A DNA stretch of 64,000 nt from Elysia chlorotica (lineage: Eukaryota > Mollusca > Gastropoda > Plakobranchidae): the NCBI GenBank assembly GCA_003991915.1, contig RQTK01000056.1:362169-426168 (forward strand), in the 5' to 3' direction. The notes beneath the pieces were generated by a model that saw only the letters and a list, made by a program, of their open reading frames with translations, did no database searches and was not told the origin of the DNA. This document shows, in pieces, positions 24,461 to 36,400 of the stretch. How positions within the stretch are numbered: the stretch's first letter is position 1; every line of letters starts with the position of its first letter. Both the position numbers and the translations under genes were made by a program.

Positions 24461-27400
24461 TAATATTATTCAGATTGCTTTCTCCTTTTGTTTTTTAACT
24501 ATATTGTTGTTTCTTGTTTGTTATAAATTAATCTCTGAGGGAGAGTCTTTCCAAGCTTATATAAATAAATCTTATTTTTTAAATTGTTTATAATTTTTTT
24601 TTTTTTTTTTTTGTTCGTGAGAGTCACATTGTGCGCATTCCTGATTCAAAGTGGGATGAAGTGGCAAGGAAACTTTTAACAATTCCTATTAAATTTTCTC
24701 TCTGCAGATTACCAGAAATACCTCCAGACACAGCAGAGACAAATGCAGTCATGAGAACAGATCAACTGCCCCAGTTTTCTGAAATCACTCCTCAAAAAAG
24801 TGTAGCTGCTTGTGCAAAGCTTGCTATAGAATATGAAACCAAGCTGGAAAACCATGTGGAAAGTCTAGCAGGCAAGTTTCTCTTTTATTTTGTATTGTCA
24901 GAAGAATTGTTCATGCACCATTAATTATTATAGTAAACTGAAAAGTTTGGTTCTTGATAAATTTCATTAACTATAATTGTAATGAATTATACTATAGTTT
25001 TTTGGTCATTGCTTTGTGCTAAAATTAATATTAATGTTTTGCAGCATTTACAAAAAGTTACTATTTAGTACAGTCTTCATTCTATGGTATTAAAAAACAT
25101 ACTATTTTTTAGATATTTTACTCACAGCTCATGGAAACACGTGACTTCTTCTTAATAAGCTTATACAAATGTATATTAAATATTGATATTCCTGATGCCT
25201 GTGATCAGATTTTGCCATTTCAGTTATGTTTCTAAGTAAAAAGCAAAAAGTAACCTTGTAAATCTTGTCTACAGACCTGAAACAGGAAAGGACATTTGAG
25301 AATCTGTACAGTCCCCTGGAGGAGATTGCAGTCCCTCTCAATACAGCTTGGGCCACAGTCAAGAACCTTAACTATGCCACAGATGGTTTCCACAAGACAT
25401 TTTCTCGGGTGATTTGCTTGATTGTTTTTCTTTTTGTTTTTGATTTTCAAGGGGGTGGGGAGTAGCATTGCAGTTTTTCAATTTACCATTGAAAAATGTC
25501 ATTTTAGTTTTGAATGATCAGGAACAAAAAATATTGTGGTACCAAAATCTGCTCTTGAATTTTTCCGTAACAGCTTGACATGTTTAAGCAGTGACAGTGT
25601 TTCTTCCTTTAATGTTGAGGTTTTCAAACCTTAAATAGTAATAAAAAAAAATAATGATAGGTGAAGAAAAATATATTGGGTACTTGCTTTATCTTCAAGC
25701 CCAAGCAAATAATTTATGTCTGTAAAATGGCTTTGGTGTTAGAAATATTAATGTTTATTATGAGTTTTGTTCCACAGATTCATCCTCAAGTAGAGAGGGC
25801 AAAAAATGAAAGATGGGTGAACGAAACTTTGTACTATGGCTTCAAGGTTTGCTCAATATCCGTTCTCTTTATTTAGTGTTTGGTAAGGCATTCAAACTTA
25901 AAATCTTTTGAACTATATATATATACATTTGTTGAAGGTAATAACTTTATTCCATTTGTAGGAAATATAATGCATTTAAGACCTTAGTTTTTTTTAACTG
26001 TGTGTAGCGTTACTATTCAATCTCACAAACGGCTCTTATTGAGAAGAGTTAAGAGGGGCAAGATGTAAGGATTCTACTTGCAGTGCATAAATTATACTTA
26101 AGAGGCCCACATTTAGAAAAAAAAAGGAAGTGATAACGCTAAAGGTTGATTTCTTAACACCCAACGTCAGCAAATATAAATGGGGGTATCTTTGGAAAAG
26201 AACAATTGATGCAGCAACAAGTTTTATTATCTTTTCATTTCAGATCCCACCTATCATGTCATAATAAACTTTCAATGATTTTTTTCAAAAATGAAATTAC
26301 ACTTAATATCAAGTTTTTATTTACTTAGCAATGTCTCTCACTGAATTTATATTTTTCATCACACTAGGAACTTGAGGCAAACGACTCCAACCTCACTGAA
26401 CCTCAGCGTCGACTGGTAGACCTGTACCTCCTGGAGGGAAGGCTCAATGGTATGGAACTATCAGGCACAGATCGGCGCAGGCTGGTCGAGGTCTTAAAGC
26501 TCATAGCTGATGAGGGAAGCAATTTCAGGTGGGTTGGTGTGTTTTACATCCCTTCCGTTTTCTAAAGAATTGTATATTAGACTTGGGTAACGCCTTCAGG
26601 TTGGTTTGTGTAATTCATCATTATCTTTTTATTCTGCAGAAATAAAGTTCGCATCTGTACAGAAATGTTCACCCATGACGTCACGGATATGAACATTTTG
26701 GATGAGATGCCCTGGCCTCTTCTGGCACAAATGTCCAAAGACAAGTAAAACTTTTTCCTCTTTTTTTTTAATCTGATATAAATTTGTGTGTAGAGCTGCA
26801 TTGATTTTTATAGTAGTATAAATATGTTTATTTAGTTCTTTGATATTTTGACCATATGATGAAAGGTATTAGGTGTCATTGTTGTTGTTTTTTTTCCTTT
26901 TTTTTCGCTGTTTCATAATGAGACAATTCAGATTCCATAAAATGTGTTGCCAAAGTTCATTACTTTCAATAGGTTTTACCTGAAAAGTTTGATGTGAATA
27001 AACTAAGTACCATGTCTTGAAGTGCAATTAAACCAAGTATCACTCCGTTTACACTCCCAAATTTTAAAACACAGTAACAGTCTAACACATTTTTTTCCTC
27101 TCTTTTTCTCTTTTTTTTTGTAACACTTAAACAGCATATGAAATTAGTACATTTTCAAAATATGGTGCTTCACTAAAGATCTTTGTCAACTCCCAATTTA
27201 TAAACCTTGATGAAATTCAAAATACACAGTTGAAGTGTCAAACTCTATTTGATAGTGGACCTTTTCCTTTGTATATTTTTTTACACTCAGTGCTGTCAAT
27301 TTTCCATAAACTTTGGAATTTCAGTATGTACCAAAAAAAATAATGCAAGTCATAGGTCATTAACTCTTTCCACTTGCAAGCTTATTATTCCCTTGAACTA

Positions 27401-30400
27401 CCAATGAACGGAGTGCCCGTTGATGCGAGTGGAGAGAGTTAAGAAAGGTTTAACATGAGGTTATGTTTAGTGATTTAATATGCTAGAATGCTTTACAGTA
27501 GGTTATGTTTTATGATACAATGTTCTAGAATGATTTACATGAAGGGGTTCAATAATTTTAAAAAAAAAATGATGCAGTTAGCACTAATGTTTTTTTCAAA
27601 CATCTTCATGTTTGTCCAGAGATGACCCAACGCGAGGTCCGTGGCGAGCGACCCTCCAGCAGGTGAGCTACCAGTCCATGATGACCTACTGCAGTGACCG
27701 CCTGACCCGGTGGAACATGTGGTACGCCTACCATAACAGAGCCTCGCACATCCACGCCTCCAAGTACCTCAACAACAACAAACTCATCGACAGCCTCAGG
27801 ACGCACAGGTTAGTTAAGCAGTATATCAGTATAGCATCACACAGCTAAGATTATGGCATAGGAGATATTTATGCCATAATAGAAATAATGATAATTATCT
27901 TGTTGTAAAGGTGAAAAAGAAATCTAACTAAAATTTCAGAATAAGATTAAAAATGCACTTACAAATTTTTGCTTTATCTCATCAGAAACTTGTGTCAGAT
28001 TTGAAGCAGAAATAAGGAAATAAAACAGTCATTATTAATTATCCCTTAAGTTGAAAAAATGACTTGTGCTAAAATAGTAGCATAGTGATGATATGCACTT
28101 GGGTTTAAGATGCATGAGATTTTAGACAAATTTTCTTTTTTCTTTTTCAGTTTGTGTTTGTTTTTGTTGCCACTTTCTAAACTCAAGGGAGTTACAGTGA
28201 TTTTGCCAGCAATGCTCATGAAAATTGCACTGTATTTTTTTTTTTTTTTAATATCTTTTGAATCGATATAGATAGAATAAAAATTTTGTAGGTTTGAAAA
28301 TTTCAACTTTGTATCTTTCGATTAAAGTAGCTACACTCACCGCTTACATTTATCTGATGTGAGTCCATTGAGGTAAACCAGCTGTTATCATGTTGTTGTT
28401 TTTTATGAGTACAATGTAACTATGTGATGTGTTTACTGTCTGCTTCATATTTACCTGCAGATCTGACCTGGCCCAGATGCTTGGCTACGACAACTTTGTG
28501 GAGATGTCCATGGAGACAAAGATGGCAAACTCTGTAGAAAATGTCATGAGCATGATAGAAACGTAAGTTTTGAAGTGAATCCTTGGTTACAAATTTTGAC
28601 AAATTAATTTTGAAATAGGCAGTTTTGAGTGTTGAACTCAATATTTGGCGGTGAACCTTTTTAAACAAACTTTTGTACACATTTTAGTTTTTGTTCTTTT
28701 TAATTTGTTTTTTTTTCTGTGTGTCCAATTACAAATTTTCCTTAAAGATGCTTCAATTAGAGGTTGTTTTTTGTTTGTTTTGTTTATTTATTGCTTTTTG
28801 TTTATATGTACTGAATTCTTGTGTATGTTTTTTAAAGGTGTATATATGGCATTAGCTCTATTCCCATTTTCAACTTCTGGAATAGTAAAAAAAATAATAG
28901 TTAATAGCAATGTTTGATGTGTTTTCTATTTTTTGTCACAACTAAAAGTGTGTTTCTGAGGTGATTTTGAGTAAGCTATTTTTTTTAATGTTTTGCAACA
29001 GGTTAAAAAGCAGGTTTGCCCCAGTGCTTTGGGAAGAAATGGCTCAACTTCAGGACTTCGCAGTTTCTGAGGGATTTAACCATCAACTTCAGATGTGGGA
29101 TATACCTTACTGGCAGAGGCGGCAGAAGGAACATCTTTATGGGTAAAAAGAAACAGAACACGACTGCATGTTGTAAAGGACAAAGAACTCAGTTAAAACA
29201 AGTATCTATGTTAAACAATCTAATTTTTAATGAGTTTGTCCTTAAGTTTAAGTAGGTGATCGTTTTATCCTACATTATTTGCACATATTTTAGTTACCTG
29301 TGCATCTTTATCCATCCTTGATAATAATAANTTNANATNGGTGTAGATCCCTCCCTCTTCCTGTTCCGTAAAGACAGAAAAAAAAACAAAATACTACAGT
29401 GGAACACACTTAAACCGAAAACGGCTGAACCGAAAAAACGGCTAAACCGAAAAGAAATCGAAATAATTGCGGGTTTCCTTCTTTTTTCCTTATATGAAAC
29501 CTACGGTAAACCGAAATCGTCGGCCAGCATACTATCGCTAAACCGAAAAGAAATGACTAACTTCATGCCGCTGGGTGGTAGAGTTTCTCGAAAAATCAGC
29601 GTATTCGGACAACCCATAAAAAGAAACAGAGCACGACTGCATTATGTAAATAACAAAGAACTCAGTGAAAACAAGCATCTTTGTTAAGCACTTTTGTTTT
29701 CACTGAGTTCTTTGTCCTTAAGTTTAAGTAGGTGATTGTTGGTTTATCTTACATTATTTGCCAAAATTTAAGTTACCTGGCATCTTTATCCATCCTTGAA
29801 ATACATTTTTTCGTATTTTAAACAAAAGAAAAAGACAAAAAAAACAATAAACTACCTGCATTCTCCTGTTAAAAGTGTGAAAAAAATGCATATAACCGAA
29901 TTGTCCAAGTAACTCTGTGGGGTAAAGTTTTAGTGGTGACAAGTGATTGCAGAACATGTTTTATGTTAACATATTTAATCCTGATTTTCCCACATTAATG
30001 CTATTGTAGAGTTATATATCTCAATCTTGTTTCCTCCTATATTTACTCATCATCTCATTAGAAATGACAAGGCAAAAGTCTCGGAGTACTTCCCAGTGAA
30101 CACAGTACTGTTGGGACTGTTTGATTTATGTACAAAGTTGTTTGATATTACCTTTGAGGTAAGACCAAAATACAGTTTTATATCTCAATCTTGTTTCCCT
30201 TTATATTTACTCATCATCTCATTAGAAATGACAAGGCGAAAGTCTCGGAGTACTTCCCAGTGAACACAGTACTGTTGGGACTGTTTGATTTATGTACAAA
30301 GTTGTTTGATATTACCTTTGAGGTAAGACCAAAATTGTAGAAGTCGGATTATTCCAAATATCTAAAATACATTATTTGATTGTTTCATATCTACATATAT

Positions 30401-33400
30401 ATTTCTTTTGAACTTTAGTTTTGAATGGATGATAACCCTTAAATCTTCTTTTTTGCATGAAAAGATTTATATGCAACTTGTAAGTAAGATTCAGTTACAA
30501 ACTACAGAATTAAAGTTCACCTGAGCTGTTATTTCAAAGTGGTGCAGGACTACTGCTTGCTAGGTTCTTATTTACATCCTCCCATGTATAGTTAATATAA
30601 GGCGAGAGAGGATCATCTTGCATTTTCGCGAATCCTATTTTTATGAGGTGCATAAGTTTCCCAAAACATATTTTTAGCTGAAGATCTCAATAACATAACT
30701 TTTTATGCTTTTTCAAAAGAAGCCATTTTCTAAAGAAATTCTCAAAACTTCTGCCAATATCCTGTTCTAATATCACACAACGCTCTGATCACTGTGTCCT
30801 ACAGTCTCTTGATTCTTTATCATGATTATCATTTGTAATAGCAAAGTGAAAAATTCATCAATATTTCACAACGCTCTGATCACTGTGTCCTACAGTCTCT
30901 TGATCCCTGCTCTTCCTCTCTGTTGCATTTCCTCAAATTGTCAGAATTTAGTCTTTGGACCCTTTACTGTTTATAATCCTCTTAGGAAACCTAGAGGATG
31001 TAAAGCAAGAGTTTCCCATCCCACAAAGAACACAATCACTTGGTTGTGCTACTCACTCTTCAAAATGAAGCTGATCCTCTGTGTAAAATATTGGTCAATA
31101 TTGAGTATTTTTAGCTAATAGTCATTAATTTATCTGGAAGGGAAAAGAAAAACTCTCTCCTAGAGTTTGTTTCCTAGGTCTGAAGAAATGTGAACAGTTA
31201 TGAAGTGTTATGTGCTAAATGTTCTTAAGTCATATACACGTATCACTGTGAAGCAGCAGTAATTATTTTTGGATGTTCTTTCTTTAGGAAGTGACACCTG
31301 AAGTTCAAACATGGCATCCAGATGTCCGATTTTTCAAAATTCGGGATGGAAACGGTAAGACTTGATTATTTTGTATTTAAGAAATGAATAACATTTTTGT
31401 GTGTGTCTGTTTCTAAACCTGGAGAAATAATGTCTGCACAAAAATAGATTGTTCAATTTGTGTATTAAGTAGTATGTCACATCCCTCTAAAACCTGTAAT
31501 GTTTTACAGTTTTAATGAATTGCGACCGACTCTGTATGGCAAATGACTTGTATTTGTTGGTAAAAAATATTAATGGGTAAACGTAAAGTAACCCAAAGAC
31601 TAAAGAAGAAATTGCTTACCATGCATTACACGTCATAGAATATAAGTATCTTTTTATCTGCAGATCAAAAATAAAGAAACTTGAACTGTCATTTTTATGA
31701 CAAATTAAAGAATAGTTTGATACTTATTGCAATTCCTTGTATAATAGTCGTACAATGAACTTAATTTATCAATATGCTTAAAAAAATATCATTTGGACAT
31801 GTCTTAATGATAGCAAACCATTACAAAACAAAATCACAGCAATAATAATAAGCATTGTCTCTTTTGACAGAAGAAAATTACATATTTTGAAAAACCTTTG
31901 ACTATCATAGAAGTTTCAATAAATTAATCATGTTAATCAAAATGACTGTGAGATTTGCTATTTAATTTTTTCTGCCATTCTTCCTTCAGGAAAACATATA
32001 AGCGCCTTCTACTTTGATCCGTTCAGTCGACCAGAGAAGACCACATCATCTTACATGGACATGGGCAGAGGTATGCAGTTTCCATGGACACAGGGTCACT
32101 TTCATGAATGAACCATTGTATATTTTTCTTCTTTTTAGCTGAAGTTAGTTTTTCATGGAAACAGAGCCTCCAAACGCTGAGGTTAAAAACCTGTGACTGA
32201 GTACCAAAAAGTTTCTCTTAAAGATGAAAGTTGGAAACATATCCATCCATACCGTGAAGAATTCAGGACAATGCTAATTTTTTTTTTTTCTGTATGGAAA
32301 GTAATAGTGGCTGATCAGCTGATCTATCAGTTGTTTTCCAATGTATAAACACAAAAATTCACAAAGGAATCACTCATTCATTGAAACAGGTTTACCTTTG
32401 AGGTCTTAAGAGTTAATACGACGAATTTAAATTCTCAAACTGATATGTTTAATTTAGCTTGAATTTTTTAGGGGTGAAGTTTCAAAATGAAATATTTGGA
32501 AGGCTGCATTATTTTTTTAGTAAACAAAACAGTCTAATTACACATAATTCAAATTTTTATTGAATTGTCATTAAAAAAAATTATATATATGCATATAATG
32601 TATATGTTATACATATAATGTATATGTTATACATATAATGTATATGTACTTCATTAATAGTATAATAGTCATGTAAACTCTTGCATTGTTATTTCTGATT
32701 CCTTGCTCAGAGCGCAGCGACATCGTGGGAGTCTGGCCATACTCGTACCTGTCAATGAAGATTCCAAGACCCCCCACGGCTAGTGACCCTGCACTGATGA
32801 GGTTTGAAGATGTTCAGAGCCTGTTCCAGGAGGTGAGACAACTCTATGTCCCTGTTTGTGATAAAGTTGAGTTGTAGAGATGAAGGTATTGAGTGTTGAG
32901 TTGGTTAAGCGTCCAATATCAGCACTATTATAGGCTATGTTGTGGACAGGCCCCAAGACTAACGTCTGACAATTTTAAGTGCTTCTACACAAGAGACAGG
33001 GCGGGGATACCATGACTTCTGTCTCAGCTGATCACATTAAACTGATACCGACCCAACCAGTGGGGAAGCCAATGTTCTACCCCAGAAACCAACCAGTCAA
33101 ACAAAATGCTTGGTCATCAGTCTGTGATATAGTTCAGTGCTAGAGTTGTTTAGCTGTTTGCTCAAAGTACACTATAATATAGAGCTGACGTTGTACTATA
33201 AGCAAGCAATCCAACAACTGTTTGTTCACAGTACACTCCAACAACTTGTTTGTCCATAGTTTAGTCAAATTGTTACACTCCAACAACCTGTTTGTCCCAA
33301 ATTTTGTTGCATTGATACACTCCAAGAACCTGTTTGTCCAGATTGTTGCGTTGTTACACTCCAACAACCTGTTTGTCCCAAATTTTGTTGCATTGATACA

Positions 33401-36400
33401 CTCCAAGAACCTGTTGGTCCAATGTTTTGTCGCTTTGTTACACTCCAACAACTTGTTTGTCCAGATTGTCGCGTTGTTAGTATATGTTACACTCCAACAA
33501 CTTGTTTGTCCCAAATGTTGCTGCATTGATACTCTCCAACAACCTGTTCATCCACAGTTTTGTCGCTTTATCACACTTCAACAACTTGTTTGTCCACAGT
33601 TTGGTCACAATGTTACATTCCAACAACCCCAAATTTTGTCGCTTTGTTACACTCCAACAACCTGTTTGTCCACATTGTCACGTTACACACTCCAACAACT
33701 TGTTTGTCCACAGTTTGGCCATGGGCTTCAGCAGCTACTGACCACTGTCCCATACAGCGAGATCTCTGGTCAGAAGAATGTGGAGTGGGACGCGTTCCAG
33801 GTCTGCGCCAAGTTCATGAAGATGTGGCTCACCGTGCCCTCAGTGGTCAAGTCTGTGAGTGGACACTGCGTCACCGGCGAGCGCATTCCAGATGATCTGC
33901 TCAGCAACACTCTGAAAGGTATTGAATAACTCGAGGGTTCTTTCTTTGATTGGTGTGTGTGTGCGATGGGGGGTGGGGGGTTGAGGAAGGAGATCCATGT
34001 TCCAATCTCTTAAATGGGCCAAAGTATTTCTTTGATCCCTTCCCCTATTGTTTGCGCTCGTATAATGCTATTGGCTGAGACAGAAGTCCAGGTATACCTA
34101 GTCTGTTATTATTTTTGCAGTGTATTAAATTTTTATCCATTGTTCTTGGGATACATCCACAATAAAGCTTAGCTGCTGAAATTGGATGTTACAAAATCAA
34201 CCAACCAACCAAGATTCATTGATAATAGTAGCGAATCCTTGTTTAACATATACATTGTCAGATCAGAAGATCTGACATCTTTTGCTTGAAGTCAAAATGT
34301 AAGGTGTAAAATATTTTTTTATGTTTTATCCAAGCATGCATATGCACTAACTATTGCACATACTATGTTCAAAGAAAACCTCTGTTAACATTTTGTGTCC
34401 TCTCAAGAGAAAATAAAACACCAAAAAGAAACAATATGCTTTTTAGACAGTCCTCTTAAAATGTTGATCATGGTTCAATATATTTCTATTTCCCAACACA
34501 GCCAGCTACCATTCCTACAATTTTGATATGATGTACCAGCTCTATGTATCTGCGTTTGATTTGGAGATATACATGACGTAAGTTGAAAACTGAATCTATG
34601 TGTCTTTTTTATTCTTTTTGTAGACAAACGAAAATTGGTTTTGTCCTAACTAAGATTGTTGAGAAATTAATTCAGCAAAATAGTTGTTTTGTTAGTTGCT
34701 CTTTTTTTCCCTTTCTAATAGATATAAGTTTTAAAAGGGTGATTATGTCTGTTTTCTTCTCTGAGGAAAATCTTGATAAATCATATGATATAGCGACCTT
34801 TTCTTCTCAAATTATTTATAAATTATTCTATTAAATGCATGAATTGTTTTTTACTTATCCAGATACAAGTAAAAGTTATCAGCCGCATAATTAGAATGAC
34901 TGTAATAATACATTATGGATTTAGTTTGCTATGCAAATAATCATGAAAAATGTTAACTATATGATAGTTCCAGATCGGTTTTGGTATAGCACTTATTGAA
35001 CGAATTTACTAAGACTGTGGGTTGAAATATAAAGATATGAAACTTATTTTTTTTTTTTTAATTGTTGTTGTTGTTGTAGGTGAATATTTTCTTAAAATAT
35101 CTTTTCAAATTGGCCTAAATTGAAACTAATTTCATAATATATTTTAATTCTTTATTTTACCCTTCACCAGTTCCACTCAGTGGAAAGCAATCATGATGCA
35201 GCTGTGGGAAACATTTTTGCCTGTGCCGTTAGACGACAAGGATTGTCTCCCTTGCTCCATGATGCCGATCTTCTGCGAGCTTTACCCTGCGGCATATTAT
35301 TCCCACAAGTGGTCAGAGGTATGCCCAGTCAGAAGACAAGCTGGAGGATACAATTAGAGGAGTGATTAAAAAAAGAAAAAAATATTTCCTGTTGTTGTTT
35401 TGTTTGAACTCGGGGAAATATACCCAACATATATCATTAAACACTCTAGATCTCATTATCCAAATCTTATATTTTTTTTTAGCTATTCTCCATCTAACCA
35501 GTATTCCATGTAACATGTGACTTAAGAGGTCTTTGCTTGCCTCTTGTCTGTCCATAGCTCTCTCTATGTCTTTTTGATAAGTTACCCATAAAATATGCTA
35601 TGTTGCTTTAATTAGTCTGTTCTTTTGCTACCACGGCTGCTTTACCCTCTATGTTTCCTTCAATGATTTTCTTTTGTCTTATTAGACTAAAATATTGGGT
35701 TTGTTTTTTTAATAATGCGGTGGTTTTATGTTGGGGTTTTTTTCGTTGTTTTTTTTTTTTCAATTTAGATTTATCTCCCTTATACTTGGTATACTTTTAT
35801 AAAATTCACTTTTATGATGGTAACCAAGTTCAATGACTTTAATAATCTGTTCATTATTCATCGTGTTTTACATGTATATAAAAACAATTAAGTGGATTCC
35901 TATTCAAAGCACCCAATACATATCCTTCAACTAATGTAAAATTTAAATGCCTAAATACTATTCTGACTCCTTCTTCCACCAGATGATAGCTGCTGACTTG
36001 TTTGCTGCTTTTGCTGAAGTTGGTTTTGACAATGATAAAGAAATTCAAGCTCTGGGAAGAAGGTAACAAGATTTTTTTTTTCTCCTGTAGAAATTGGAAA
36101 GTTCACCCAAAGTCTATGATTTGATTTGTTTTTTAAGTTAACCTCCCTACATTTATGTATTATTTTGTACCATTGTCCATATGTCTTTGAGTCTCTACGG
36201 ATTGCCATATATAATATAGTCCCAATGGATATTATGAGTAATAAATGCAATCGAGGATAACATAAGATTTCAAATAAAATTCACATTGTAAGTGCTCAAG
36301 TTAAAATTAGAAACAATTCTTATGGTTATTCTAACATTGCTTACATATAATTAGAGCTATCTTTTCCTAACAAGCTTCTTATATGTTTGTGTACGTTGAT

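Larger units (their letters stand above)
23310..25441. repeat. Tandem duplication of about 1.05-1.1 kb spanning M3 exons 2-3
   Basis: Unit A runs from the CT tract near 23310 to about 24404, unit B from the CT tract at 24405 to about 25441. Exon 2 copies are offset by 1098 bp, exon 3 copies by 1041 bp. Each unit opens with a (CT)n tract followed by the same TTGCTTTCTCCTTTT stretch, and both close with GTTTTTCTTTTTGTTTT, so the junction falls exactly in a CT microsatellite. Confidence 0.93.
29143..29800. repeat. Duplicated segment in intron 9 of the M3 gene
   Basis: The first 180 bp or so of the intron (about 29143-29325) recur at about 29617-29798 with roughly 15-20 differences. Copy 1 runs into a short stretch with Ns (29331-29339). 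Between the copies lies a sequence with pogo/Tigger-like terminal repeats. Exon 9 itself is not copied. Confidence 0.85.
30014..30341. repeat. 164-bp tandem duplication containing M3 exon 10
   Basis: 30014-30177 and 30178-30341 match across the exon, the acceptor with its pyrimidine tract, and the first bases of the donor side, with a handful of differences. Confidence 0.92.

Noticed and set aside
24631-24924. A frame opening MRIPDSKWDEVARK that runs into M3 exon 2B, as an alternative start
   Set aside because: The upstream part is intronic, is not open in the equivalent position of copy A, and the exon at 21734 has the correct phase.
33200-33716. CRISPR-like array (about 40-bp repeated units)
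   Set aside because: Units are contiguous and degenerate with no unique spacers, and they lie in an intron of a eukaryotic gene.
33222-33929. 235-codon frame with HSNNLFV repeats joined to FGHGLQQLL
   Set aside because: The first two thirds are the intronic minisatellite; only 33714-33918 is exon. Kept as a possible source of alternative acceptors, not as a separate repeat protein.
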